Assembly: GCA_002786065.1 (NCBI GenBank) | Contig: NHNY01000001.1 | Span: forward strand, 1,426,001 to 1,490,000 | DNA length: 64,000 bases | Origin: Microcyclospora pomicola | Lineage: Eukaryota > Ascomycota > Dothideomycetes > Capnodiales | Reading direction: 5' to 3' | Part shown: one piece after another, positions 44,183 to 55,641 of the stretch | How the letters are laid out: each line of letters begins with the position of its first letter | Position numbering within the stretch: the first letter of the stretch is position 1 | Translations under genes and position numbers: made by a program | Notes under the pieces: generated by a model | Seen by the model: only the letters and a program-made list of their open reading frames with translations | Database searches by the model: none | What the model was told of the DNA's origin: nothing

Positions 44183-47100
44183 GAATGCCCTGGGTACCAC
44201 CATTGACATCGACCACGTGGTACCTGACCTCGGATCTATTGAAATGAAGCCAAGACGGTCCATGTAGATTACTCTCGGGTTTGCACCGCTCTACAATACA
44301 GATCTAGGCCTCAGCAGCAAAGGACGACTTTCACGAAGCTCGCGCCTTCTCAGATGATACTTTGAGCCCGTGCCGCAAGGGCTCGCGGGGTCCGTGGCTC
44401 CTGAGACACTAGCAAAGCAGCATGCGCAATGCCTGATGCTTGTCTTATCGGCTTTGGCCCGAGTGAACTGCGAGAAAGATTCTGCCCTTGGCGAACCAGC
44501 CCAACCAAAGCTTGACAATGCACGGCCGCGCCGGACACAATATCCTATGCAGATTTGCATCAAAACTCACCAGTAGTCTTAATCAGCAGCATGTGAATTC
44601 GACTTTGACTTCGTCAGGCATGCAGTGATGTCATGACCGCACCTGCCAAATCCGGGCTGGCGTGGCTGAAGCCACCGGCACGACGGCCAGACAAAGTTCG
44701 AAAGGGAATCGCCAGTCTTCACTCCAAATCAAATACTGAACATCAATTCAACATCGCAATCAAATCTTATCTCTTCGCGATCGATCACATGCATCAACAA
44801 CTGAGCCGTGTAGCCGCCACTGGCTTCGTACCAATCATCTTTCCGGTCTGCCCCGGATCCACAGACTTGTGCAGCTCCCGACGCCTTCGACGGCTGGATC
44901 CAGAGTCCTGAGACCTTTCTATGATGCACGGTCCAGACTAGAGTACGTACTGTACTGCACCCAGCAACCTGCGGCAAGCCTTCGGTCAAGTCCATCTGTT
45001 CGAGAACCGCTCAGGCGAGCCGTCCTTCCGGAGATGAGCTTATCCACCAGTGCGTAGTCCCCGACAAAGTACTGATACAGTATCTCGTCACGACCTATCA
45101 AATGTTGGCTTACCAGCACCAGTCGGTCTGCCAAGCCAAAGCAGTGTAACCATGCCGACCACGCAATAGGGAATAATGCCGCAACACGTCTCACGGTTTC
45201 GGGAATACCATCAGTACTCGCTCGATCAGTCTCTGGGGCTGAACGCGAGTGATGCGACTTTGCCACTATGCGGTGCAGTAACTGCAGACAAATCATTATG
45301 GAACCTCGAGCACGTCAAAGCTCGGTCTCACTCTCCCCTCCTTACGCCATGTGCTCCGGCCATCTCTCGCATTCGCCTCCTTCATGTGCGTCGTGGGTCC
45401 GGTTGGGCATCTTCACAGACTCCTGTGCTCCTAGGTCTACCTGGCCTTCGTACTGTCGAGCCCCTATCATCATTAATCCCTGTGTGCGACATATCAACGT
45501 GGCAAGCTGTCTCTTGTTCTTGCCCACCATTTACCTAGACAAGGTTCGAACAGACTGCAGCTAGTGCTTATGCCCATGTGTATCATGAGCTGTGCGAGTG
45601 TACTGTGTACCACTATTCCAGAATGCAACGCAGCAGCTGACCGATGCTGCCGATCTGAAGACTCGCTCGCGCAGCAGACTATCATTGGAAGTCGGACCTA
45701 GAGGGAGGCCACCCAAGGGGAAAGCCCTTATGCATGAAGTGCCTCTTGCCACCTTGTCAATTGGCCCGCCGTCACGCCTGCGTCAGGAACTCGCACCGGG
45801 TTATCACCCAAAGAGTATGCTTTCATCAAGACATCCTCTAGAGCTCAACGCGCCACACCCGCTACTGCCGCAGGGTCGAGACTACTATGAGCTGGCACGC
45901 AGTAATCTGCTAGCGCAACTTACTTCAGTCCGCTTCACAGGCACAAAAGCATGTCCCGGATGAATACAGGAATTATCGAGTGGCTATCGAGACTGGCTTC
46001 ATGTGGATACTCACGACCGAGCTGGCTGCTGATCGTGCGCCTATAGGTGGAGATGTGGCGAACAGCATTTGATGTCTGCTGTGCAGGCAACGGTGTTTGC
46101 CGTAGACCCGAAGGTAGTAGCCCGATACAGTCAATGCTTTTCAAACCACATGCTTGCGCGGCTCTCTGTTATTTTCCCCGCCAACCCCCACCAGCTTTGT
46201 TCGCATCCTGCCTGCAGGACTCGAACAGAATGAGCCAGCGGATGATCGCCGATTATGCGTCTGTGGACCACATATGCCCCTCCCTGGTATCGTTGTCGCC
46301 GGAAGGCCCGAAGGATGCATGATGGACCCCTTATCCTCGGCAACATGGAAGATGAAGCAATACTCTGCGATCCCATCGATCTAAGCGACGGAATAATCCT
46401 TGGAGGTAGCATACCCTCAAACAACACTCTCTCAACTGTACCGTGATGTATCCGCTAGCATCCGCTTGAGTCCATGATCTATTCCAGACAGCATCTGGTC
46501 TTGGCAAGAAGCTAGACTCTGCGAGGGCAGGAGCATCGCCAGTCTGCACATGTGCGTTCAGACTGTTCGCTCTCTTTGGCTGTCATTCCACCATCGTTCG
46601 CCCAATGGTGGCAGTACCAATGCTTTCCATCCACGACCGTGTTGCTATGTGGTGACACTCGAAGACAGTTCAGAAGCTGGACACTTCTAGATGCCGGTCT
46701 CCTAGTGAGGAAGCATGTATCCACAGCGCCTCCACTCAACCTGTTCGAGCAGTCGCAGTGACATGTCCAGCACATATGATCTCCTTCAGCCATATATGAG
46801 TCTGTAGCGCATCTCCGCACCTCCTGACCTCCGAGACGTCCTTGCCAGGCAACTCCACCTTGGAACTTCAGGGAGCACTGCCGGGCAATCATCCCTCACC
46901 ACCCTGAGTTCGATGTTTGATCGACAAGAGATCACATCCATCCTCCACCTTGTCATGTGTATGGCTTGACATCCCACTACTGGGTCCCTCCGTTTCAATC
47001 TCCCTGCCAAACGAAGTGAGACCACTCCAACGCGAAGGCGAGACGGGAACTTGACTTCAGCTTGACGCCTACCTTATCGATCGACGCAACTCATGCTACG

Positions 47101-47788
47101 AACATCGATCGAGCCTATCGACTTCATGGACGCTATCACCATTGCCCGAAAACTCACAACGTGTGACAACCGGGGTGTGATCTGGCTGGCGAACATGAGG
47201 ACGAACGGAAGTAAGTGGCAGTCATGTTCATAGACAACAGTGAGTGTTGCAATTAAATACTTCGCTTTCGGGTTCGGGTCCCCCGACTTTTACGTCCGTA
47301 TCTCTCCTTCCACATGGAAATGTGGACAGGGATGTAGGGATGGTGACGCACACGATTGAGTGCGGAGTACTCATATAAGACATATTCCCTGCTGAGATAG
47401 GCGAGGAGGCGCGTATGGCGGTGAGGGGGGATCGCGTGCGCAGTCTAGAATCACGTTTTATAGCCGACATAAACAGGTTTGGGGATGTCGATGTTCATGT
47501 GCAAGAACCTCGCAGTAAAGCTTATGTAAAAGAATGAGAGGGTGGAGACTGATATAGTTGATCATGTCATTCGTCGTGCTGTTGGTATGTGCAAGGGACA
47601 GGGGCATGGGCGCTATATACATCAAAACGACCATCTGCCATGATGATGCCGCACGGCGCGTGGTGCACGCGTCTTCATGAGTGATCGTTGACCGCGTAGC
47701 TCATGTCATCTTCTCGAGCAGACCCGGGTTGCCTAGACCATGATGGTCTGAATCATACAGGCACACTACACCCTGCAGATGTGCGATC
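44183..47788. other. 3.6-kb stretch without a recognisable gene
   Basis: The longest apparently empty stretch in the window, between the transcription-factor gene and the 3' end of the kinase gene. Frames of 60-126 codons occur on all strands. One has an AT-hook-like GRPPKGK (45697-45723) without an ATG upstream, and a 47-codon frame at 47093-47233 faintly recalls a HET-domain segment. Neither supports a gene call. No tandem repeat or terminal repeat was seen by eye. Confidence 0.4.
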
Positions 47789-49873
47789 TCAAGCATCCTC
47801 CGCCTCGACGCGACAGAGCACTTCCTCCAGGAATCCTTCGAGAAGTCCCTCTACGCCATCGCCCATGCCGGCCGGCGCGACACTGTCCCAGTAGTCGATC
47901 TCGCGGAACAGCCGGGAGACTTTGCTCATACACTTGCGAATCTGTTCGTGTGTTTGGCGTTTGAGCAGCATGTCTTGCTCGGCTGATTCGTCCTTGGTCC
48001 CGGACTGGAGAGCGGCGATGCGCTCGTTGTGGGACTTCTGCTGCAAGGAGAGTTGGTAGCTGCGGCGATGCAGAGCGGATTCAAGAGCGGGTAACACGAC
48101 CGAGGAGAGGGCTGTGACGACGTTCGGGTCCGGAGCAGCCAGCTGGAGTGGTTCGGCTGCTGGTTGAGTGCGACTGCTCGTGGACGCGCTGATGACATGA
48201 TCTGATGGCGGCTTGTTAGATGCAGGGTTCTGATGCAGCAGGCCTTGCTCGATGGCGATGTTGCGGGGCTCTGATGTGATTGCGCTGGTTGTTGGCGCGA
48301 AGGATGGCAATGGCTTTTGATATAGGTCGTTGGAATTTTGGCCCCGACTCGCTGGAGGTCGATCCGTAAGGGCTGATTGGGTTTGTACTGAAGCTTGATT
48401 ACTCGGCTGTTCACTGATTGATGTGTTTCGCTGCAGATTTGGAGGAGCGGGCGGATCCTCTTTCAGCGATAGGCCCTTCATGTATTTTGACATGTCGCTT
48501 GCGATTGACTGTTGGAGAAAGTCATCGTTGAGGAGGGAAGCATCTTGAGGGGTGGCCGGCGCTTTTGGCGAGGCGTGGTTCTGCGCTGCTCTAGGGACTT
48601 GTGGTGGAGTCTGTGCTGCTGGTACGGGTTTGCGCGTGGGAGAAACGGGCAAGGGTACTTTGGTTGCAATACCAGGCGATTGCAGCGGCATGGACTTCTT
48701 GGACGGAGAAGGAGTTTTGGGAAGTGGAGGCGGTAGCATGCTGCCTTTGATGGTCACTCTTCCAGCAGCTTTGGTCTCCTCGCCAAATGCATTCTCCTTA
48801 TTTGACACAGATCGGTTGCCCCCTGATGGCTGCACATGAGACCTACGCGAATTCATGCCCGAATCATTCATCGCTCTCAGTCCAGGCATTTCGTTTCCGC
48901 GCTTGCCCACTGGTCTGACTGTGCCAAAGTCCCAAAGATCCTCGTCCTCACTATCACGGACCGGTGAACTCTCCCGGTAATCGTCCTCATAGCCAGCCTT
49001 GTCTTGTCGATGAGTTGCTTGCCATCGCTCGTGTCTCTCGATTAGTTCCGTCAGATACTGCGTGCGCTTCGCCTTGCGCACCCACGGGTGTCTTAGCAGA
49101 TCACGAGCGCTTGGTCTCTCTTTGGGTTCCTTCCTCAAGCAACGGAAGACAAAGTCCTTGAAGTCTTTGCTGAAATTGCCTTCCAGGACAGGGGCGGGAT
49201 TCTTTGGGATCAAGAACAATACTTTCATGGGATGTATGTCGCTGTATGGCGGCTCTCCCATGGCCAACTCGAGCGCTGTAATGCCCAATGACCAGATGTC
49301 GGCCTTGTGGTCGTATCCAGACTGCTTTATGACCTCCGGAGCCATCCAGAATGGTGTGCCGACGAATGTATTCTTCTTTGTCATTGTTGCGGTCAACTGG
49401 CCAGAAACTCCAAAGTCCGCCAATTTGACCTGTCCATTTGACCCCAACAGTATGTTCGCCGCCTTGATGTCTCGATGGAGCTTGCCATCGTTGTGCAGAT
49501 ACTCAAGGCCCATCAGCAACTCCCGTACAATAATGCAGATGTACTCCTCCGGTATCAAGCCTGGCTTCAACAAGTCTCCACAACTCCCGCCCGAGCAGTA
49601 TTCCATGATGATCCACAGATCAGATCCCTTGAGATATGAACCGTAGTACTTTGTAACATACGGTGAGTCGAGGCCTGCCAGAATGGATATCTCTTGAATG
49701 ATGTCGTCGACTTCATCGTCTGCGTTCTCCACATCAATGATCTTGATAGCAACAAGGTCTCCAGTCCGTTTGTCCACGCCTTTGTAGACCTGACCGAAGC
49801 TCCCTCCTCCTATACATGCTTGCTTGGTGTATAGTGTCTCCGGATCAACGCTCCCGTTCATATTGACAGCCAT
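47789..49873 (-). CDS. Ste20-like kinase, germinal-centre kinase group (GCKIII type)
   Basis: A 694-residue single-exon Ser/Thr kinase. The kinase domain occupies ~15-270: Gly loop GGGSFGQVYKG (22-32), Lys44 in VAIKII, HRDIKAANILL, DFGVSGQL, and GTPFWMAPEV. The Ste20-group signature is complete and the N-terminal position of the domain is that of germinal-centre kinases (MST3/YSK1, fungal MST-1, yeast Kic1/Sps1), not PAKs, which carry it at the C-terminus. Roughly 350 residues of Pro/Ser/Gln-rich disordered linker follow. The last ~100 residues are predicted helical (ALHRRSYQLSLQQKSHNERIAALQ) and may bind Mob or Mo25-like partners. Homologues act upstream of NDR kinases in septation, polarity and morphogenesis. 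I do not assign a specific fungal name. Head to head with the M20 peptidase gene. Confidence 0.93.
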   Translation of the reverse strand: MAVNMNGSVDPETLYTKQACIGGGSFGQVYKGVDKRTGDLVAIKIIDVENADDEVDDIIQEISILAGLDSPYVTKYYGSYLKGSDLWIIMEYCSGGSCGDLLKPGLIPEEYICIIVRELLMGLEYLHNDGKLHRDIKAANILLGSNGQVKLADFGVSGQLTATMTKKNTFVGTPFWMAPEVIKQSGYDHKADIWSLGITALELAMGEPPYSDIHPMKVLFLIPKNPAPVLEGNFSKDFKDFVFRCLRKEPKERPSARDLLRHPWVRKAKRTQYLTELIERHERWQATHRQDKAGYEDDYRESSPVRDSEDEDLWDFGTVRPVGKRGNEMPGLRAMNDSGMNSRRSHVQPSGGNRSVSNKENAFGEETKAAGRVTIKGSMLPPPLPKTPSPSKKSMPLQSPGIATKVPLPVSPTRKPVPAAQTPPQVPRAAQNHASPKAPATPQDASLLNDDFLQQSIASDMSKYMKGLSLKEDPPAPPNLQRNTSISEQPSNQASVQTQSALTDRPPASRGQNSNDLYQKPLPSFAPTTSAITSEPRNIAIEQGLLHQNPASNKPPSDHVISASTSSRTQPAAEPLQLAAPDPNVVTALSSVVLPALESALHRRSYQLSLQQKSHNERIAALQSGTKDESAEQDMLLKRQTHEQIRKCMSKVSRLFREIDYWDSVAPAGMGDGVEGLLEGFLEEVLCRVEAEDA

Positions 49874-50552
49874 TGAGAGTGCGGTGCTCGAGTCGCACGC
49901 TTGCCGAGCTATTCGAGAAAGCGCAATACGTGAACGCTGGCGAGGGTGTTCGAGACGATAATCCTCGGGGGGTCATCAGACAAAAGAACAGTGGACTCAA
50001 ACAGCAGAGCTTGATCTCGGCATGGTAGCAATGCGCATTGACGATCGCTCGGATGAGTGGTCTCAAGAAGGAGCTACACTTGGGGTGAGTGCAGCATAGG
50101 TATACTACTGACTTAGCTTGGCCGAGCGAGACTGCGTTGCCAGTAGCCAATCGAGGTATGATCGTACTCTAATCTCGACTTGTTGCGTGGTAAACAGTAC
50201 ATGTAGTCGCAACGGGCATAAGAGCGGCTACAACAATTGTTTCAAGGAGAAGTGGGCGGACTGGCAATCGAGTGCTGTCGTGACGCCCGTGAGCGGATCC
50301 AAAACATCAGCGTAAACAAAGAGAGAACACACGCCACCCAATCATTGCCTCATCATGCAGTTCATGCGACATTCGACATTTTGCTACTGACAACATTCTG
50401 GGGTTTCATACGATTGACTGAACATTGTTCCAAACGCGCGTTCGCAGCAACGGTAACAGCTTGCTGTGTGGAGTCGGAGAGTCTGAATATCTCTACCTAA
50501 CTGGTAGCACCATTGGAACTACTGCTTTCACCGCCATCCGTGGCTCCCATCA
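49874..50552. promoter_or_regulatory. Upstream region shared by the kinase and M20 peptidase genes
   Basis: A 679-bp head-to-head spacer; frames within it lack family resemblance. No specific element was recognised. Confidence 0.35.
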
Positions 50553-51841
50553 ATGCATCTCTTAGCATTGATCTGTCTGGCCGCTTCTGCGGTCCAATGC
50601 TCACAAGAGGGTCTTCTGCCGTCATCATCCAAGAAACAACCTCTGACTTTAGATTTGCTGGAGCTGCACAAGAATCTCACCCAGATCGAATCCATTACCG
50701 GCAATGAAGCCAAGGTAGGCAACTGGCTGGCGGCTAGTCTCGAGTCGCAAGGTTACACTGTCGAGAAGCAATATGTGCAGAAGAACCCGGATCGCTTCAA
50801 TGTCCATGCATGGATGGGCAAGGATCGTGATTCCAAGGTCTTGGTCACCAGCCACATCGATACGGTAAATACAATCCCCATACGACCATTGTCGTCTTAG
50901 ACAGGCCCTTTTGTAGCTGAAACATCTCCCTTTTGCGGTAGGTCCCTCCCTTCTACCCTTACAAACACGATCAGGACAAACATATCATCTCTGGTCGGGG
51001 CTCGGTCGATGCGAAAGGTAGCGTTGCCACGCAGATCATCGCGGTCAATCGGCTTCTCACTCGCCACGCCATTCCAGAAGACATCGGGCTTCTCTTTGTT
51101 GTCGGCGAAGAAGATGGTGGCGATGGTATGAAAGCCGCCAACAAGCTGGAGCTGCACCCCGAAAGCGTCGTCTTCGGCGAGCCGACAGAGGGCAAGCTTG
51201 TGTCTGGGCACAAGGGTATTCTCGCGCTCAAAATCATTGCCAAAGGCAGAGCCGCGCACTCCGGCTACCCATGGCTCGGCCGCAGTGCCAACGAAGTGCT
51301 CGTCTCGTCCCTGGCGGCACTGATGAAACTGGGTGCGCATCTGCCCAGCAGCGACAAATATGGCGTTACGACGATCAACCTAGGGAAGATGAGCGGAGGA
51401 GTAGCGGCAAATGTCGTAGCACAAGACGCCGAAGCAGGTATCGCGATCCGCATCGCCGCAGGAACGCCGGCATTGCTTCGCGACGAGATCACTAAAGCCG
51501 TCCACACGGCCGTGCAGCCGTATTTGGAGGACGGCAAGCTGGACCCTACCGACGTGGTGGAGCTGGAGTTTGGAGGTGGCTATGGCCCAGTTGCGCTCGA
51601 CGTAGACGTGCCGGGATTCGAGGTGATGCCGGTCAACTATGGCACTGACGTGCCCAATTTGAACCAAACGGTCGACGGGCAGAAGCGTTATCTGTACGGC
51701 CCTGGCACGATTTTTGTTGCCCACTCCGACCACGAGGCTTTGGAGGAGCATGAGCTGTGGGATGCTGTTGACGGGTACGAGAAGATCATCCTGCATGCTT
51801 TCGGGCTTGGTAAGGATGGGGCGAAGAAGAATGACTTGTAG
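50553..51841 (+). CDS. Secreted M20-family metallopeptidase
   Basis: A 403-residue zinc peptidase from two exons, join(50553..50864, 50942..51841), intron 77 nt. A signal peptide is evident (MHLLALICLAASAVQCSQ). The dizinc-centre residues are visible: His101 and Asp103 in SHIDTV (the HxD pair, completed across the junction), Asp127 in GRGSVDAKGS, the catalytic pair Glu160-Glu161 in GEEDGGDG, a Glu in FGEPTEG, and a late His in FVAHSDHEAL. A dimerisation lid follows from HKGILALKI to about residue 320. Family members are carboxypeptidases or acetyl-amino-acid deacylases. A secreted fungal member most likely trims extracellular or vacuolar peptides, but the substrate is not determinable. Confidence 0.92.
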
Positions 51842-52069
51842 AGCGGCGACCACAGCTAGGGCACTGCTGGCAACGCTCATGTAGACATGAGAATACTACT
51901 AGATCGATGTAGGACCGATCTTATCCTGTAAATAGACTCAGACAAAAGAATAGACCATCGATTTTCACTCGGCCAGAGCTTGGAGGCCATAGATCCCGTT
52001 CCTGGACATTGTCTCAGGACATCACCTCACATACGATATATGGGGGAGGTTGCTATTCTACAATCCCCC
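51842..52069. other. Convergent 3' flanks
   Basis: 228 bp between the converging peptidase and alcohol-dehydrogenase genes; no gene recognised. Confidence 0.45.
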
Positions 52070-53338
52070 TCACTCTCCGGCACACATGTCTAAAATTTCC
52101 AGTACCTGTTCCTTGCTCTCAAGTGGAATTGGGTTATGTTTGCAGCATGCATCCTTCAAACTGTTGACTGCTAACATGTCGAATTTCTCACGCCCGACTC
52201 CTACTTCCTTGAGACTGCGCGGCATACCGAGCTCGCGGAAGATGGCGTCCAACGCATCTCCTGCATCGCTACTTTCACGTTTCAGGCCCCAGCGTTCGAG
52301 TACTTCCGCAATCTCCGTGTCTGCCCACATGATATTTTTGAGCTGCTCCTGTTTCTGGCCATTCACGTGCGCGTTATACTTCATTACACTGGGCAGCAGA
52401 ATGCACGATGTTTGGCCGTGGCCGACACCAAGTGGACCGAGCTGGTGGCCAATGCCATGCGAGGCGCCGGGCAGAGCGTTCCTCTTCAGCATGATGGTCA
52501 CGGCGTTGACGCCGAGCATGCACTGTAGTCGAGGCTCCGAATCATGCCAGTGCTTTTTCGTGCGCAGCAAGTTCGGCACAATGAGTTTGAAACCGTCGAT
52601 GGCTCCAGCATCAACGTTTGCGTCTGGTTGGTGTGTTCGACAGAAAGATTCGACACAGTGGTCGATCCCACGGACACCGGTACTTAGCCATACCCACTCT
52701 GGCGCGGTCGTGGTCAACGTAGGGTCATTGATGATGAGTCGCGGTCCACAAAAGGGATGGTACATGACGAGTTTATGATGGGTCGCAGGGTCGGTGCCAC
52801 CGGTGTAGAAGGTATACTCGCCCCCTGACAGAGTTGTGGGAATACAAATCAAGGGAACGGATGGAGAAATGCATGGTTGTTGGGAAGCTGGGCCACTTTT
52901 GCGAGTAGCTGCGAGCTTCTGAGCAAACTCGAGGATGGCAGGGACCGTGATGATGTTGTTGGCCATGAAGAGAAGCATGGCTTTAGCACCATCTACGAGA
53001 CTCCCACCTCCGATCGTGATGATACAGTCGGCCTTCTTCTCCAGAGCATCACGAGTGGCGACAGCGACTTCATCCCACGGGGTGTGAGGCGCCATGCCGA
53101 CGTGCATGCCGGCGAAGCGAGGGCCAAGGGCATCGATGAGATTGGTGACCTCGGCGGTGTTCTTGGACAGCGAGCCTGAAGCTAAGACATACGCACGTTT
53201 CGCATCGAAGGTCTTCTCGACATGATGGGCACAGAGTTCCTGATGAGGCAGACCATAGGAAACATAGGCCGGGTTCTCGAGATCCAAGATGGACGGGAAG
53301 GCGAGTCGGTAAGTCTCGCCTGCAAGAGTAGCAACCAT
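52070..53338 (-). CDS. Iron-containing alcohol dehydrogenase family protein
   Basis: A 422-residue single-exon protein of the group III (Fe) alcohol dehydrogenase/maleylacetate reductase fold. The N-terminal Rossmann part has a dinucleotide-binding GGGSLVDGAKA (~residues 118-128) and IPTTLSGGEYT. The metal site residues appear in the helical domain: VDAGAID, GIDHCVESF, GASHGIGHQLGPLGVGHGQ. These families reduce aldehydes or maleylacetate with NAD(P)H; fungal paralogues often lie in aromatic or secondary metabolism, but no such cluster is visible here. I start at the ATG giving MVATLAGETYRLAF, which matches the usual N-terminal beta strand; the frame is open further upstream (to 53455) but that extension looks unrelated. 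Alternative: hydroxyacid-oxoacid transhydrogenase, which is usually longer. Confidence 0.9.
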   Translation of the reverse strand: MVATLAGETYRLAFPSILDLENPAYVSYGLPHQELCAHHVEKTFDAKRAYVLASGSLSKNTAEVTNLIDALGPRFAGMHVGMAPHTPWDEVAVATRDALEKKADCIITIGGGSLVDGAKAMLLFMANNIITVPAILEFAQKLAATRKSGPASQQPCISPSVPLICIPTTLSGGEYTFYTGGTDPATHHKLVMYHPFCGPRLIINDPTLTTTAPEWVWLSTGVRGIDHCVESFCRTHQPDANVDAGAIDGFKLIVPNLLRTKKHWHDSEPRLQCMLGVNAVTIMLKRNALPGASHGIGHQLGPLGVGHGQTSCILLPSVMKYNAHVNGQKQEQLKNIMWADTEIAEVLERWGLKRESSDAGDALDAIFRELGMPRSLKEVGVGREKFDMLAVNSLKDACCKHNPIPLESKEQVLEILDMCAGE

Positions 53339-54326
53339 TTGAACTGTGGGTGTGATGCCAATAAATATTTTATAATGCCGAGTTGATGAGGAGAGAATGA
53401 GAAGACTTATGCTATTGTCACCTATGCCATACCGTATGTTGTCATCGCTAGCCAAAGGATCGACTTTTCTTGCCTGTATCAGCTGGACAGATGCAGCTTA
53501 CTCCAGTCTCTTAGTAAGTCTCCACTTCACCTCAACTCGCAAGAGCCATTATCTTAATGCCATGGCGATAGAGCACATATCGACATGATATGCATGTGGT
53601 CTGTGTCTGCTATAATGAGCGATTGTCTGGTGTTGCGGACGTCCGGGCGTTCTCCCATATGGCTCGAAATAGAATGGGTCTATTGTAGTTCTAGCTCACG
53701 CCAATCAGCCGCTTGCCGCCCATCAGCTTTGAAACACGAAACGCGACTTCATCTCTGCTTTGGCACTTCACGTCCGTCACGTTTCAGTCCAACCAGCGCG
53801 CGGTTAGAGACATGGCGACCACACATTGCCATGTCTGTGCAAGATCTGAGGCAGTCCGAGGTCGCATCGGCCTTCATCAGCCCTTGTGAAGGCTGCAAAT
53901 TCCGGTTGGTGAATGGAGTCCATTGGCGAGGAAGAATCGTCAGCAGTGGCAGATGTTTGTCACTAAAGCTAGACCCAAGCACACGGGGAATGGCGTGTCC
54001 TTGCGTCCGTGAGTGGCATCAAATGCCTTTCAGCTTTGTTGCATTCCCGCCTCTCGATGTGAATGTTCGCCGACAACACTTCCATTCACTTTCCTTTCCA
54101 TTTTCGTGGTTTCCTACCTTTCTCGATCATTGCTGGTCAATGATTGTTTCTTGTTGCTAGTTCTGCCTTCTTGAGCTGTTTTAGAAGCTTCATATCCGAC
54201 CATTCGAATCAATATAAAAAACGCCGTCCGGTACGGTAAAAAGCAAAGGACGTCCATTTGCATTAATCGGCGTTATAGCGATATTTCAAATACACACGAC
54301 TTCACGCCCAGGTTCTGATTGTAATC
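53339..54326. other. Intergenic stretch with two divergent promoters
   Basis: About 990 bp between the alcohol dehydrogenase and the Ser/Thr-rich membrane protein. The 191-codon plus-strand frame at 53585-54160 is unsupported: no family, no start context, random composition. Nothing else seen. Confidence 0.4.
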
Positions 54327-55453
54327 ATGGCTCTGTCTCGCGTGTTCGAGAGACGCAGCAAGGAGGACCCGCAGAAATCCAAGCAAGATCGCCCAGACGA
54401 GACCCAAGACCACGATCATGATCACGAAGATATCAAGAAACTTCATCCTCCACCGAGTCCTGATCTTGAACAGGTGGATGATCATGAGTTCTCCGAAAAG
54501 AAGCAGGATTGCCCACCGCGATTTTCTACCCTTTTCGCCAATTCTCCTTCTCCACCGCCGCTCCCGCCTCATCACTTCGAAAGCTACCCTGCAGTCAAAC
54601 GGAAAAGCAGATCTGGTATCTTTCTACCGACTCCGCTGTTCATTCTGTTCGCCTGCATCTTGTTATTCGAAAGCACGATCCTATTTGCGTATACTGTGAT
54701 TGGGCTTTACGCGAATCTGCCTTCTCAACTCGTGCATGTCAGTTCTCCAGCCAGCAATTGTGCGGCAGCGGACACACAGCAGCATGCTGTCAATATTGCA
54801 CCAAACTTCGTCATGCAGCAGCCTGAACCGGAGCGATACATTACCGTCACGGCAGAAGGTCGTCTACCAGATCTGCCCACGCTCGCCGCGACTACCACGT
54901 TGATCAGCGTGACAACGACCACTTTATCGTCAAGTTCCAGCATTCAATCTTTCGATGCGGTCTCGCAAGCCGATGCGTTCGCATCCAATGTGGCGGCATT
55001 ATTAAGTGACAAATTTGATCCCTCGACATCCTCCAGCTCTTCCACCACGGCGAGCAGCACCACGACAGCTACCCCTGCCGTGGTCGTAGTCACTGCGACG
55101 CCCGTCCATATGGCTACCAGTGTCGTAGCTGTGACCGTTAACGAGAATGGTTCCACCGTAGCGAACCCTACAGTGACTGTCGTCACCGTGGTTGGCCCTT
55201 CCTCTGCCACTTCTGATGCATCGAGCGAGACGAGCACTGCAGACTCATCGATCACAGCCCCGGCACCGTCTACGACCACGGCGTCTATCCCCGCGACCTC
55301 CGCTGTAAGTCTGCATTCCGCTATCACCTTTTGAGCCATCCGCCCTGACTTATGCAGTAGAGCATCTCCGCCGCGACAGCATCTGCGATTTCGACATCGA
55401 CAACGGTTTCGTCATGCTCAGGAGGCTCGGGAGCTGTATGCCCCGAGGACTGA
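54327..55453 (+). CDS. Ser/Thr-rich single-pass membrane protein
   Basis: A 356-residue protein from two exons, join(54327..55304, 55361..55453); the acceptor GCAGTAG is chosen because the nearer GCAG would place a stop in frame. The N-terminal ~90 residues are charged and His/Asp/Pro-rich (DHDHDHED, PPPSPDLEQ) and would be cytosolic. One strong membrane segment spans roughly residues 95-128 (FILFACILLFESTILFAYTV). The rest is a Thr/Ser/Val/Ala-rich, probably O-glycosylated ectodomain with repeated TVTVVTVVG- and TSSSSSTT-type runs, ending with a pair of cysteines (SSCSGGSGAVC). This resembles fungal wall-anchored or stress-sensor-like glycoproteins, but with signal-anchor rather than cleaved-signal topology. 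I recognise no named family. No GPI-attachment signal. Confidence 0.75.
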
Positions 55454-55641
55454 GGAAATGGCGAACGAAACTTGTCAAGTGAGCAGCGAAATGGAAGTGA
55501 ATTTCATGGCCTAGAACTGAGGAGGACGTGCTTCACGCAGTCTCCAGCAGACGGCGCAGGTTGTAACATTGGACTGTCTATAGGAACCGTTCCAGATGTA
55601 GACTCTTGTCAGCCAATACTTGCTTGACTATCTGCATGTCA

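Noticed and set aside
47093-47233. 47-codon frame with FMDAITIARKL, faintly like the start of a HET domain
   Set aside because: Only one weak motif, no WIDxLCI block (VIWLANM instead) and no upstream or downstream exons could be joined.
53585-54160. 191-codon plus-strand frame
   Set aside because: No family resemblance, Cys/Trp/Arg-rich random composition, and it lies in a divergent promoter region.
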